A stretch of 31,943 nucleotides of DNA from an uncultured Collinsella sp. (GCA_900764415.1 CAAFOA010000223.1:1-31943), one strand, 5' to 3'. Numbered from the stretch's first letter, positions 1-8,063 are shown. Notes: generated by a model not told the origin, from the letters alone. Translations and numbers: made by a program.

Positions 1-30
1 CGTGGGCTCGGAGATGTGTATAAGAGACAG
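1..30 (+). other. Illumina Nextera adapter remnant (artefact)
   Basis: Bases 12-30 are exactly the 19-bp Tn5 mosaic end (AGATGTGTATAAGAGACAG), and bases 1-11 match the Nextera read-2 adapter arm that precedes it. This is library-preparation sequence left on the contig end, not biology. Genomic sequence begins at about base 31. Confidence 0.97.
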
Positions 31-186
31 CGGCAACGGGCACCCTCGTTCCACACTGGATGATACAATTTACGGGCCGGCGGGCGAAGCGGGCCCTATC
101 CCCCGACCGAGCTCATCGCCCCGCGTTGCCGCGCGGCGATTTTCGTAGGTTCGCGCCTTGCGAAAGCCGGCTTTCAAAACGGCGCA

Positions 187-226
187 GCGAACGAAAATGG
201 CCCCACCCGGAGCCATTTTCGTTCGC
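187..226 (-). terminator. Perfect 15-bp hairpin downstream of the GNAT gene
   Basis: GCGAACGAAAATGGC (187-201) is the exact reverse complement of 212-226, with a 10-base loop. It lies 28 bases beyond the stop of the minus-strand acetyltransferase, where a transcription terminator belongs. There is no clear U-tract, so it may instead be a 3'-end-stabilising hairpin. A separate perfect 14-bp palindrome (GAAAGCCGGCTTTC) sits at 162-175. I see no supportable gene in the rest of 31-253. Confidence 0.6.
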
Positions 227-253
227 GCGAATTGTTGATACGCGTCTCCGCTC

Positions 254-742
254 TTATGCCTCGCGCAGCCAGTCAAACGCAACACGCGGCGTGCCGTCTG
301 ACACATACACGATGCCGGCGCGCTTAAACCCGGCCTTGAGGCTCGCACCCTGCATGGGCAGGTTGTCCTGATGCGTGTCGATACGCAGGTGATCGGCACG
401 CTCTTTGGCAAAGGCAAACATCGCAGCCGCGATACCGTGCGCGGTGCCGTCGGACGCCACACGGTGCAGCACAGCATACGGAGTGTCACTGCGCCATTGC
501 CCGTCCTCAATTACGTCATAGCACTCGTCCGGGCCCGGTAAAAAGGCAAACGTCGCTACCACGCGACCGTCGACTTCGCACACATAGCTGCCACCGGCGG
601 CGATGTCGGCAGCCAGCTGCTCGGCCGAAGGCGTGCCCTCGGGCCACTGCGTGGCGTTGCCATGCGCGCGCATAAAGGCGCGGGCCGCGTCATAGATAGC
701 CATGACAGCGGGAATGTCGGTATCGAGGGTTTTTCTGATCAT
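254..742 (-). CDS. GNAT-family N-acetyltransferase
   Basis: A 162-residue protein with the layout of a single-domain GNAT enzyme, which moves an acetyl group from acetyl-CoA to an amine; the acceptor cannot be told from sequence. The N-terminal strand and helix (MIRKTLDTDIPAVMAIYDAAR) are typical. Motif A is around residues 94-112, and the C-terminal DTHQDN...MQ...GF block is characteristic of a cytoplasmic GNAT subgroup. The CoA-binding loop is degenerate (DGTAHGIAA rather than RGxGxG). The start is either the ATG at 742 or the GTG immediately upstream at 745; a GAGG lies 7-10 bases upstream. It is transcribed divergently from the small CxxC protein gene across an inverted repeat. The family call is secure and the substrate unknown. 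Confidence 0.85.
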   Translation of the reverse strand: MIRKTLDTDIPAVMAIYDAARAFMRAHGNATQWPEGTPSAEQLAADIAAGGSYVCEVDGRVVATFAFLPGPDECYDVIEDGQWRSDTPYAVLHRVASDGTAHGIAAAMFAFAKERADHLRIDTHQDNLPMQGASLKAGFKRAGIVYVSDGTPRVAFDWLREA

Positions 743-763
743 CACGCGGCGGCCTCACGTTTA

Positions 764-795
764 TTGGTATCACTTTGATTGGGCAATGATACCAA
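764..795. promoter_or_regulatory. 9-bp inverted repeat in a divergent intergenic region
   Basis: TTGGTATCA (764-772) and TGATACCAA (787-795) are perfect reverse complements separated by 14 bases. They sit between the divergent starts of the acetyltransferase (742) and the CxxC protein (814). The spacing suits a dimeric regulator binding two half-sites, or a small hairpin. No cognate regulator is encoded beside it. Confidence 0.5.
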
Positions 796-813
796 CGTTT
801 GGAGAGGGGCGCG

Positions 814-1116
814 ATGCAGATGGGAAGCAAAAAGCGAGCCGCCTGGTCAAAGGCCAAAAGCGAGTTTTTGAGCGCTGCCACCGGCGGCGATATGAGCGAC
901 CTGTTTGCGCGCGAAGACGTGCGCCGCGACGCCCTGGACGCCGAGCGCGATGAGGCCTGGCGCTACAAGTCGTGCGAGCGCAAAAACCGTTACGACACGC
1001 GCGCTGAGGCCGAGGCTGTTATGGCCGACTGCGAAAACCGCGGGCGGCGTGGTTTGGCCTGCTACAAATGCGAATACTGCGGTGGATGGCACCTGACGTC
1101 GCACCCTTGGAAATAG
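814..1116 (+). CDS. Small basic protein with C-terminal CxxC/His zinc-finger-like motif
   Basis: A 100-residue hypothetical protein. I chose the ATG at 814 because GGAGAGG lies 6 bases upstream; the TTG at 799 would overlap that ribosome binding site. The N-terminal half is charged and helical. The C-terminal part has Cys residues before and inside the segment CYKCEYCGGWHLTSH, where a CxxC pair and two His residues could bind one zinc ion. This CGGWHLT-type ending occurs in many small uncharacterised bacterial and phage proteins. No function is assigned; RNA or protein binding is a guess. Confidence 0.7.
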   Translation: MQMGSKKRAAWSKAKSEFLSAATGGDMSDLFAREDVRRDALDAERDEAWRYKSCERKNRYDTRAEAEAVMADCENRGRRGLACYKCEYCGGWHLTSHPWK

Positions 1117-1164
1117 GCACTGCATCGGCACAGCATTGACGGAGCGCCAGCCATCGCACGCAAG

Positions 1165-1869
1165 CTACGGGCGCGGCGGCACCAAAACATCGTAACGAAC
1201 GGCCTTGCCCGCAAGTTGATAGCTCGGCTTAACGCCGGCAAGCAGCGGCCCCTTCACCGGCCGCTTGATAACGACCTTGCGCGGATGCACAGCAAGCGCC
1301 GCCTCGACCAGCGATTCCTCATCGGTACATGGCTGTTCCAGATGGTGCAAGAGTTGGAACTTCTTTTTGACCGCCGCACTTTTGGTGCGCTCGGGAAACA
1401 TGGGGTCCAGATACACCACGTCGGGGGCGGCAAGCTCGCCCCGCCCGATCAACTCAGCTACATGGCGAAGACCGGCAATGCTGTCCTCGCCCGCATGAAG
1501 GCGCATGCGCGACACGGCAACCGCAAGCGCCGGATCATCTGCTGCGCGATCCAAGGCATCCTTGAGGAGCGCCGCAATCACGCAATCCTGCTCATACAGA
1601 TCGACGGTAAAGCCCGCGGCAGCCAGCAGCAGCGAATCCTCGCCAAAGCCTGCCGTGGCATCAATCACCCATGGGCGCTCGATGCCTTTTGCGCGCGCAG
1701 CCTTTACCAACAGCTCTTGCTGCAGACGGCCCTGTTTGAGCCGCGGAAGCATGCGGCCAAAATCGGCACGCAGCTCCATCGTGCCGTCGGTGAGCGTGAG
1801 GCCCTCGGACTTCCCGATCAGCTCAAGCCCCGCGGCTCGAGCAACAGAAAAGGGATCGACGACGCCCAT
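1165..1869 (-). CDS. rsmJ: Class I SAM-dependent methyltransferase, RsmJ family
   Basis: A 234-residue protein matching the RsmJ family, whose E. coli member methylates N2 of G1516 in 16S rRNA. Visible hallmarks are the FGRM...R...LQQELLVKAA segment before the Rossmann fold, SAM motif I (VIDATAGFGEDS) and the motif IV loop (YLDPMFP followed by K/R-rich residues) that forms the active site. Length fits the family. The start is the ATG at 1869, with AAGGAG 5 bases upstream; a GTG two codons earlier would put the SD directly on the start codon. It is convergent with the CxxC gene, with 48 bases between the stops. Confidence 0.88.
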   Translation of the reverse strand: MGVVDPFSVARAAGLELIGKSEGLTLTDGTMELRADFGRMLPRLKQGRLQQELLVKAARAKGIERPWVIDATAGFGEDSLLLAAAGFTVDLYEQDCVIAALLKDALDRAADDPALAVAVSRMRLHAGEDSIAGLRHVAELIGRGELAAPDVVYLDPMFPERTKSAAVKKKFQLLHHLEQPCTDEESLVEAALAVHPRKVVIKRPVKGPLLAGVKPSYQLAGKAVRYDVLVPPRP

Positions 1870-1932
1870 GGACACTCCTTAACAAACAAACGAATACGCG
1901 GGGCGCCGTTTATGCCAGCGCCCAACCATCCG

Positions 1933-2076
1933 CTATTGTCCCACATGCGACATGGCCCACAGCATCCCAATGCAAAGCACCGCCATCAACCCCGTGCACA
2001 CGGCAGCGATCACAGAATCGCTCATGCGCCTTCCCAGCGACCGCGGCTCTCGTACTTGCTCTGCTCCGTACATCAT
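1933..2076 (-). CDS. Small single-pass membrane protein, unknown
   Basis: A 47-residue reading frame starting at tandem ATGs (2076 and 2073) behind a strong AAGGAGG with a 4-base spacer, which is the main reason to believe it is translated. Residues 1-19 are charged and probably cytoplasmic (GAEQVREPRSLGRR), followed by one hydrophobic helix at about residues 21-43 (VIAAVCTGLMAVLCIGMLWAM). It has no recognisable family. It ends 63 bases before the rsmJ start on the same strand, so the two may be co-transcribed. Confidence 0.6.
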   Translation of the reverse strand: MMYGAEQVREPRSLGRRMSDSVIAAVCTGLMAVLCIGMLWAMSHVGQ

Positions 2077-2155
2077 GACTCCTCCTTGAGACCAGCTCCT
2101 TGTTACGGCCTCATCATCGCAGCGCCGCACATGAGCTGCCATCGATTTGGCTTAC

Positions 2156-2184
2156 GTCCAGCTTTCCTTTTTGAAAGGTTGGAC
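2156..2184. other. Imperfect hairpin upstream of the DUF-like membrane protein
   Basis: Nested arms GTCCA/TGGAC (2156-2160/2180-2184) and CTTTC/GAAAG (2162-2166/2173-2177) form an interrupted stem. It lies between two divergent genes. A TACAAT that could be a -10 element for the downstream membrane protein gene is at 2232-2237, but I see no good -35. Function unclear. Confidence 0.3.
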
Positions 2185-2305
2185 CGTACAGGCAAGAGAC
2201 GCTTTCAAACGCATGCATCGTCCCGTTGAACTACAATGTGCTTCACGATATGTGCCGTAACCTGGGCGCGACAGATTCTCCGCGCCCGCATCGAAAGGAC
2301 CAGCT

Positions 2306-2707
2306 ATGAGCGCTGCTCGCAAGACACTCAAAATCCTTGCCCTGATTTATTTTGTTCTGGGCATCGCCAGCCTCGTCATCGGAATTGCCGGCATTGTTAC
2401 CGGCAATTTTGGATCCGCTTACGGATCGAACGCCACGCTCGCCGCTGTTGTGGTGATTGTTAAGGGCCTTGTCGACCTTGCCGCAGGTGTTGCGGGTATC
2501 AAGGGCGCCAACAAGCCTTCGCAGGTGGATGGCGCGTTTAAGCTCGGCATCGTCGCCGCGGCAGCCACGCTCCTCCAGGCCGCGCTCACGCTTCCCGCGC
2601 TCGGCGGCAGCTCCGTCAATATCGTCGCCTTTGTCATCGTGGTGTACGACCTGTTCTTTGTTCAGCAGGCGCACGCCGTTAAGGCCGAGAACAAGGACCG
2701 CCTGTAA
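2306..2707 (+). CDS. Four-helix small membrane protein, unknown
   Basis: A 133-residue protein with four hydrophobic segments (about residues 9-31, 43-65, 78-98, 102-120) and short charged ends. The start has AAAGGA 6 bases upstream. Small, Ala/Val/Gly-rich proteins with this two-hairpin layout are common uncharacterised proteins in Actinomycetota. It has no catalytic motif or known transporter signature. It stands alone, followed by a good terminator, so it is probably monocistronic. Confidence 0.75.
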   Translation: MSAARKTLKILALIYFVLGIASLVIGIAGIVTGNFGSAYGSNATLAAVVVIVKGLVDLAAGVAGIKGANKPSQVDGAFKLGIVAAAATLLQAALTLPALGGSSVNIVAFVIVVYDLFFVQQAHAVKAENKDRL

Positions 2708-2748
2708 GCGCTCGCTTCTCATAAGCTCTGCAGCCAAGCAACTAAAAA

Positions 2749-2778
2749 GGGCCGATCGCGCATCTCCGCGGTCGGCCC
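2749..2778 (+). terminator. Rho-independent-like terminator
   Basis: A 12-bp GC-rich stem (GGGCCGATCGCG, one U:G pair) with a 6-base loop, preceded by AAAAA and followed by a short TTTA, 41 bases after the membrane protein stop. Confidence 0.75.
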
Positions 2779-2797
2779 TTTACGTTTGCCCAGACAA

Positions 2798-2834
2798 AAC
2801 CTACCAAAACAAACCTGTCCCTTTTTGGTAGGTT
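2798..2834. repeat. 12-bp palindrome overlapping the rlmA stop codon
   Basis: AACCTACCAAAA (2798-2809) and TTTTGGTAGGTT (2823-2834) are perfect reverse complements around a 13-base loop. The right arm runs into the stop codon of the minus-strand rlmA gene (2833-2835). It may act as an rlmA terminator (A-rich on one strand, T-rich on the other) or be a member of a dispersed palindrome family. Confidence 0.6.
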
Positions 2835-3645
2835 AGTGGCGGTACTCGGCGATGATGAAGTCGATGTCGGTTTGAAGGGTGTCCAAGTTTGCCAGGCGCT
2901 CTTTGTCGGCAGGGCGCGTGCGATAGTAGTGCGGCGTCATCTGGAACACCGCTTCGATGTCGGCCTGCGTCTGGAGCGTAATATTCGCAGATACCCGCTG
3001 CGTTCCGACCAACTCGAGCTCGGTGGTCTGCGGCAGCTTCTCATCGTTAAGGTACGGCGTGTCGTAGAGCACCTCCTTGAGCCCAAAGAGATGACGGGCG
3101 CCCGGCACCACGGTGTAGAGCGAGCCCTCGGGCGCCAGCACGCGGGCAAATTCGCGCTCGTTAAAGGGAGCAAAGAGCTCGGTCACCATATCGAAGGCGC
3201 CATCGGCCACGGGGATATCCTTCATATTGGCCACGAAGTAGGTCGCATCGCCGCGCTTGGCGGCCAGGCGCACCATCTCTTTGCCCAAGTCGAACCCGTA
3301 AGCGTCCACGCCCGGCACCGCGCCCATGGCGCTGGTGTAGTAGCCCTCGCCGCAGCAAATATCGAGCAAGGCCAGCGGCTTGTCCGACGTAGCCGCGCAC
3401 CGCTGAGCTCGTTCGCGCACGAGCTCGACCATTGCATCGCGCAACGGCGCATAGTAGCCACGGTTTAGAAAGTCGCGACGACTGCGCGCCTGCGACTTGG
3501 GATCGCCCATGGAGTCACCGCTCTTGGACGAGCGCAGTAGGTACAGATAACCCTCGCGCGCACGGTCAAACCGATGCCCGCCCGCGCATGCAGCACCGCG
3601 TTCGTCATCCACCAACGGCTCATGGCAAACGGGACACAACAACAT
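2833..3645 (-). CDS. rlmA: 23S rRNA (guanine-N1)-methyltransferase, RlmA family
   Basis: A 270-residue protein with an N-terminal zinc site (C4, C7, C20, H24) followed by a class I SAM fold with motif I LLDICCGEGYYT at about residue 92. This is the RlmA architecture; members methylate N1 of G745 (RlmA-I, Gram-negatives) or G748 (RlmA-II, Gram-positives) in helix 35 of 23S rRNA. From lineage G748 is more likely, but the sequence alone does not settle it. RlmA-II members such as TlrB can affect tylosin sensitivity. The start ATG has AAGGAG 5 bases upstream. It is flanked by palindromic repeats on both sides. Confidence 0.88.
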   Translation of the reverse strand: MLLCPVCHEPLVDDERGAACAGGHRFDRAREGYLYLLRSSKSGDSMGDPKSQARSRRDFLNRGYYAPLRDAMVELVRERAQRCAATSDKPLALLDICCGEGYYTSAMGAVPGVDAYGFDLGKEMVRLAAKRGDATYFVANMKDIPVADGAFDMVTELFAPFNEREFARVLAPEGSLYTVVPGARHLFGLKEVLYDTPYLNDEKLPQTTELELVGTQRVSANITLQTQADIEAVFQMTPHYYRTRPADKERLANLDTLQTDIDFIIAEYRH

Positions 3646-3701
3646 GGCAACTCCTTAGCGCGAACAACACAACGCCCACCATTGTCGCACGCCTTCCCCA
3701 C

Positions 3702-3756
3702 CTAGTCATTGGGGACGTTCTTGAATGACTAGTTAGAAGAGATAAGGAGTGTCCCC
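3702..3756. repeat. Dispersed palindromic repeat, copy 1 (degenerate)
   Basis: CTAGTCATT (3702-3710) and AATGACTAG (3724-3732) flank GGGGACGTTCTTG. A decayed right half with GTGTCCCC follows at 3749-3756. It shares its core with the copies at 16198, 26299 and 28582. It lies between the divergent rlmA and MATE genes. Confidence 0.8.
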
Positions 3757-3861
3757 AGCTGTCGACAGAAAAGGTACGTCCCTAAGTGCCGGATGGTTGC
3801 ATTAGGAGTATCATCGTCTGCGCAAATAAGCACAAAAGAGCATGTTAGAGATTGAGAGCGT

Positions 3862-5244
3862 ATGGCTGACACCGTATCTAAGCACATTGACATGACCACC
3901 GGATCGCTGTGGCGCAATGTTCCCCTGTTCGCCTTCCCCGTGGCCGCCACGAGCATCTTGGAGCAACTGTCGAACCTCATCGCCACGGTCATCATCGGTA
4001 ACTTCTCGGGCGACCAGGGAACCCTCGCCATGGCGGCGGTCGGCTCCAATGTTCCGCTTACCAGTCTTATGCTCAACCTGTTTATTGGCATGTCGCTTGG
4101 CTCCAACGTGGTCATCGCCAACGCCATCGGCCGCAACGATCAGAACATGGTCAAACGCGCCGTCCATACCTCGATTTTAATGGCGCTCGTGGGCTTTGTC
4201 GTCATCGCACTGGGCGAGATCTTTGCCGAGCCCATGCTCGCCGCGCTCAACGTTCCCGCCGAAACCATGCCGCTCGCTTCGCTCTACCTACGCGTCTTTT
4301 TGCTCAGCATGCCCTCAATCTTGCTTTACAACTTTGAGGCCGCGATCTTCCGCTCCGTCGGCATCACCCGCATGCCGCTGCAGGCGCTTGCCGTGTCCAC
4401 CGTCCTCAACATTGGCCTGGACCTCATCTTTGTCCCCGTGCTCCACTGGGGTGTCGCGGGCGTCGCCATCGCCACCGCCATCGCCTACACCGTCAGCGCC
4501 GCCACGCTCTTTATCCGCCTGCTCAAGACCGACTCCGTCGTCCGCGTTACCCTACGCGACTTGGCTATCGACCCCGTCGCCCTCAAGCGCATCGTCAAAA
4601 TCGGCCTGCCCGCCGGCATCCAGAGCGCCGTCTTTGCCGTCGCCAATATCATCATCCAGTCTGCCATCAACAGCCTGGGCACCGAGGTCATGGCGGCATC
4701 GAGCGCCGCCATGAGCCTGGAGTACGTGTGCTACAACCTGCTCAACAGCTTTAGCCAGGCGTGCACCACCTTTGTGGGACAAAACCACGGTGCCCGCCAG
4801 ATCGACCGCTGCACCAAGACGCTCAAGGTCTGCCTGGTCGAAGGCGGCATCGTTGCACTCACCACGATTATCGTTATTGTCGGCCTGGGGCGCGAGATCT
4901 TGTCGCTGTTCAACAGCGATCCCAACATCGTCTCGATCGGCTATATCCGCGTGTGTTCGATCTTCCCGGCGTACGCCTTTAGCATGTTCTACGAAAACAT
5001 GTCCGGCTACCTGCGCGGCTTTGGCATCTCGCTCACGCCCGCCCTCATCACCATGGTCTGCGTCTGCGGCATCCGCTTCTATTGGGTGTTCTGCGTGTTC
5101 CCGCACTTCCGCACCTTTGCGAACATCATGATGGTCTACCCCATCAGCCTGGGCACCACGGCGTTCTTTATGGTCGTAGCGGTACTACTTTGCCACCCGG
5201 CACGCACCTATCGCGCCACCCAAGCCAAAGCGACAGCCCGCTAA
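3862..5244 (+). CDS. MATE-family efflux transporter
   Basis: A 460-residue polytopic protein with about 12 hydrophobic helices in two homologous halves, the length and layout of multidrug and toxin extrusion antiporters that export cationic compounds using a Na+ or H+ gradient. The N-terminal part (GSLWRNVPLFAFPVAATSILEQL, then the polar IIGNFSG loop) and the start of the second half (IVKIGLPAGIQS) are typical of the bacterial DinF/NorM-like branch. The ligand cannot be read from sequence. The start follows GAGAG at an acceptable distance, though the SD is weak. It is a single gene, convergent with the downstream LysR regulator. Confidence 0.92.
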   Translation: MADTVSKHIDMTTGSLWRNVPLFAFPVAATSILEQLSNLIATVIIGNFSGDQGTLAMAAVGSNVPLTSLMLNLFIGMSLGSNVVIANAIGRNDQNMVKRAVHTSILMALVGFVVIALGEIFAEPMLAALNVPAETMPLASLYLRVFLLSMPSILLYNFEAAIFRSVGITRMPLQALAVSTVLNIGLDLIFVPVLHWGVAGVAIATAIAYTVSAATLFIRLLKTDSVVRVTLRDLAIDPVALKRIVKIGLPAGIQSAVFAVANIIIQSAINSLGTEVMAASSAAMSLEYVCYNLLNSFSQACTTFVGQNHGARQIDRCTKTLKVCLVEGGIVALTTIIVIVGLGREILSLFNSDPNIVSIGYIRVCSIFPAYAFSMFYENMSGYLRGFGISLTPALITMVCVCGIRFYWVFCVFPHFRTFANIMMVYPISLGTTAFFMVVAVLLCHPARTYRATQAKATAR

Positions 5245-5271
5245 ACACCGTACTCAACGCCATGCCAGTCA

Positions 5272-6138
5272 TTAATTGACAATATGCGAGCTCATATAGT
5301 CGATAAAGCGCCTCGTGGCGATAGGCATGGTATCCCAGCTGCGCCAGGCGGCCACCACGTCGCGCGAGGGAGCATGCACGATGGGTCGCACACGAATATC
5401 GGCTCGCATGCCCTCCACAGTACGACGGTAGAGCATGCTCACGCCTAGGCCCTCCTCCACCATCGCCATGATGGTGTAGTCGTCGGTCACCTCACTCGTC
5501 ACGTGCGGCGACAGCCCATGCGCTGCGAATGCATCGAGCACCAGGCTCTGTTCGCCCTCATCCAGCAGCACAAACGGCTCGGACGCCAGGTCAGCGAGTG
5601 TCACCTTTTCCTTTGCCGTCAGCGGATGCGCGGCCGGCAACAATGCTACCAACTCGTCGTGATAGACGACGCGCTTCTCGAGCCCAGCGGTAAATCCGCG
5701 TGCTGTAAAACAAAAATCAACCACGCCATCGTGCACCCATTGAGCGTTGCGCGTGTAATCGCCCTGCTTGAGGGTGAAGCGTACGCCCGGGTGCAGCGCA
5801 CCAAAGTCGCGGATCACACGCGGCAGCACGGTACGACTCACGTTGGTAAACGTCGCGATGCGAATGTCGGTCGACGAAAGCCCCAGCAGCTCCTGGCGCT
5901 TGCCCTCGAGCTCGGCCTCGGCGGTCACAATCTGGCGCAGGTACGGCAGATATTGTTTACCGTCGCGCGTAAGCGAAACGCCCTGCTTACCGCGCTCGAT
6001 AAGCGTGGTGCCCAGCTCGCGCTCGAGCGCCTTGACGGCCTGGCTCACTGCACTTTGCGTATAGCCCAACTCGTCCGCCGCGCGTTTCAGGCTGCCGCAA
6101 TCGACCACCATACAAACAATCTGATACCGCGATGCCAT
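5272..6138 (-). CDS. LysR-type transcriptional regulator
   Basis: A 288-residue protein with the classic N-terminal winged HTH (residues 1-60; SLKRAADELGYTQSAVSQAVKALERELG, LIERG) and a C-terminal periplasmic-binding-like effector domain (about 90-280). The start ATG has GGAGG 4 bases upstream. It is divergent from the EamA transporter gene at 6297 across 158 bases, the usual arrangement in which a LysR regulator controls itself and the adjacent transporter. The effector is unknown. No clear T-N11-A box stands out; a loose GATGTAG (6153) / CTACATC (6235) pair is too far apart to be convincing. Confidence 0.92.
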   Translation of the reverse strand: MASRYQIVCMVVDCGSLKRAADELGYTQSAVSQAVKALERELGTTLIERGKQGVSLTRDGKQYLPYLRQIVTAEAELEGKRQELLGLSSTDIRIATFTNVSRTVLPRVIRDFGALHPGVRFTLKQGDYTRNAQWVHDGVVDFCFTARGFTAGLEKRVVYHDELVALLPAAHPLTAKEKVTLADLASEPFVLLDEGEQSLVLDAFAAHGLSPHVTSEVTDDYTIMAMVEEGLGVSMLYRRTVEGMRADIRVRPIVHAPSRDVVAAWRSWDTMPIATRRFIDYMSSHIVN

Positions 6139-6296
6139 CGTGCCTCCACATCGATGTAGCTGTAAAACGTTTTGCCAGCGCTTTTTCTGCCAACATTAGC
6201 GTTTCTTAATCATACTGAAGATACATTCGCTTTACTACATCAATATCTGGGAGCAGAATCCTTTTTACGAAACCGTTCTGTAACAAAAGGAGTCCC

Positions 6297-7199
6297 ATGG
6301 ATCGCAAAAAAGCAATCGCGCTCTCATTTTCCGCTCCCGTCGCATGGGGCTTTTCGTACCCCCTCATGAAGATCGGCATGGACAGCATGAACGCCACGAG
6401 TATCGTCGCGCTGCGCTGCATCATCGCCTTTGCGGCTTGCCTGCTGCTCTTCCACAAGCACGCGTTGCGCATCAACCGTGACCTTATGGTCCGCGCCGCC
6501 ATCATCGGCGCCATTATGGCAACCGAGCTCACCTGCATGTGCCTGGGCTCCAGCCTCACCTCCGCCTCCACCGCCGGCTTTTTGCAGAGCCTGACGGTCG
6601 TGATCGTGCCGTTTGCCAACGCCGCCCTGCTGCGTCGTGCCCCCGAGCGCAAAGTGCTCATCGGCACCGCCATCGTCACCTGCGGCATGCTGCTGCTCTC
6701 GGGCGCCGACTTCACCAGCCTGAACCCGGGCGCGCTCATCATGCTGCTCTCCGCTTTTGTCTATGCCGGCCACATCATTGTGGCGAAGCGCTTTGTCGAA
6801 GATGTCGACCCGCTGGCTCTGGGCGTTTGGCAGCTGGGCTTCGGCGGCCTGTTCTCGGGCATTGCCGCATGCGTCTTTGGCGGCTTCACGCTTCCCAGCA
6901 CGCCGAGCGAGATCGTCGTTGTCGTCGCGCTCGCACTCATCTGCTCTGCCTACGGCTTTATCACCCAGACGCTCGTGCAGCCCCACGTGCCCGCCGAGAC
7001 CACCGGCTTTGCCTTCTCGCTCGAGCCGGTCTGCTCTGCCGTCTTTTCGTTCTTCCTGGTCGGCGAGGTCCTGAACCCCATCGCCTTCTTTGGCGCCACC
7101 CTCATCCTCACCGGCGTCATGGTGGCAACCGTCGAGCTTCCGCGCCTCCGTGCACATGGACAGGCCCGTATGGCAGGAGCGCCCGAGCGCGTCTCGTAG
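6297..7199 (+). CDS. EamA/DMT-superfamily transporter
   Basis: A 300-residue protein with ten hydrophobic helices in two EamA repeats (about residues 5-135 and 147-283), the family layout of drug/metabolite exporters. The N-terminal helix carries WGFSYPLMKIG, and each repeat ends with a conserved Gly/Pro-rich helix (second repeat GEVLNPIAFFGATLILTGV). AAAGGAG lies 4 bases before the ATG. Candidate substrates are amino acids or other small metabolites, but none can be named. Its divergent LysR neighbour is the likely regulator. Confidence 0.9.
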   Translation: MDRKKAIALSFSAPVAWGFSYPLMKIGMDSMNATSIVALRCIIAFAACLLLFHKHALRINRDLMVRAAIIGAIMATELTCMCLGSSLTSASTAGFLQSLTVVIVPFANAALLRRAPERKVLIGTAIVTCGMLLLSGADFTSLNPGALIMLLSAFVYAGHIIVAKRFVEDVDPLALGVWQLGFGGLFSGIAACVFGGFTLPSTPSEIVVVVALALICSAYGFITQTLVQPHVPAETTGFAFSLEPVCSAVFSFFLVGEVLNPIAFFGATLILTGVMVATVELPRLRAHGQARMAGAPERVS

Positions 7200-7226
7200 A
7201 CCCCGTTCTTCATGCAGCCGTGTCAT

Positions 7227-7272
7227 AAAGGCAACCGGTGCGCCTTTACAATAGATGCCAACAGAGCATCTA
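7227..7272 (+). promoter_or_regulatory. Hairpin, -10 element and inverted repeat before ung
   Basis: AAAGGC/GCCTTT (7227-7232/7242-7247) may terminate the upstream transporter transcript. TACAAT at 7247-7252 is a -10 candidate for ung with no strong -35. TAGATGC (7252-7258) and GCATCTA (7266-7272) form a perfect 7-bp inverted repeat at the expected transcription start, which could be an operator or a 5'-UTR hairpin. The ung SD AAGGAG follows. Confidence 0.4.
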
Positions 7273-7287
7273 CCATAAAGGAGCCCC

Positions 7288-8013
7288 ATGGACACCGCAA
7301 CCCGCGACCACAACATAGCAACTTGGTTGGGCGATGCGCCGCAGCCGGTACGTGACACTACGAACCAGCTGCTCGAGCGCATCGCCCTTTTGCGTGCCGA
7401 GCAAACCATCTACCCGGCACAAGACGACATCCTCAATGCCCTCGCCTACACGCCGGCCGACCAGGTCAAAGTTGTCATCTTGGGTCAAGACCCCTATCAC
7501 GGACCCAACCAGGCCATGGGGCTGTCGTTCTCGGTCCCCGCGACGCAAACCAAGTTGCCGCCGAGCCTGCGCAACATCTATAAGGAACTCAAAGCCGATC
7601 TGGGCTGCCCCATTCCCGCCACGGGAGACCTAACCCCATGGGCACAGCAGGGCGTCCTGCTCCTCAACACCACGCTCACCGTGCGCGAGCATGCCGCGAA
7701 CTCGCACGCCAAGCTGGGCTGGAGCACGCTCACCGACTACATTATCGAACGCTGCTGCCAGCTGCCCCAACCGGTAGTCTTTTTGGCATGGGGCCGCTTT
7801 GCCCAGCAGATGGTCGAAGGCAAGCTCGCCGCGATCGGTGCGGGCAAGGCAACCGGCAAGTTCTGCCTGGCATCCACGCACCCCTCGCCGCTTTCGGCTA
7901 ACCGTGCCACGGCAGAACTCCCCGCCTTTATGGGGTCGCGCCCCTTCTCGGCAGCCAATCGGCTACTCGAACAGCGCGGCTCGACCCCCGTCAACTGGAC
8001 TTGCCTCGGCTAA
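7288..8013 (+). CDS. ung: Uracil-DNA glycosylase, family 1
   Basis: A 241-residue protein that removes uracil from DNA in base excision repair. It shows the water-activating loop GQDPYHGP (residues 66-73, catalytic Asp68) and the leucine-loop motif HPSPLSA (198-204, His198), as well as the uracil-binding region LLLNTTLTV (about 124-132). Length fits family 1. The start has AAGGAG 5 bases upstream. It is monocistronic, ending at a bidirectional terminator shared with the convergent SDR gene. Confidence 0.97.
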   Translation: MDTATRDHNIATWLGDAPQPVRDTTNQLLERIALLRAEQTIYPAQDDILNALAYTPADQVKVVILGQDPYHGPNQAMGLSFSVPATQTKLPPSLRNIYKELKADLGCPIPATGDLTPWAQQGVLLLNTTLTVREHAANSHAKLGWSTLTDYIIERCCQLPQPVVFLAWGRFAQQMVEGKLAAIGAGKATGKFCLASTHPSPLSANRATAELPAFMGSRPFSAANRLLEQRGSTPVNWTCLG

Positions 8014-8028
8014 AAATCGATACATCAA

Positions 8029-8062
8029 AAACGCGCCCGACGGCTTTCCATCAGGCGCGTTT
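8029..8062. terminator. Bidirectional terminator between ung and the SDR gene
   Basis: AAACGCGCC (8029-8037) pairs perfectly with GGCGCGTTT (8054-8062). A-rich and T-rich ends make it usable in both directions between two convergent genes; the right arm abuts the SDR stop codon. Confidence 0.8.
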
Positions 8063-8063
8063 C

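Noticed and set aside
1216..2229. A 337-codon plus-strand frame over rsmJ and the small membrane protein
   Set aside because: Antisense to rsmJ, no SD, no domain, and biased composition.
6139..6296. LysR operator from the GATGTAG/CTACATC pair
   Set aside because: The half-sites are 75 bases apart, too far for a standard LysR box.
6324..7409. Long minus-strand frame opposite the EamA transporter and into ung
   Set aside because: Charged, repetitive residues typical of antisense translation; it overlaps two clear genes.
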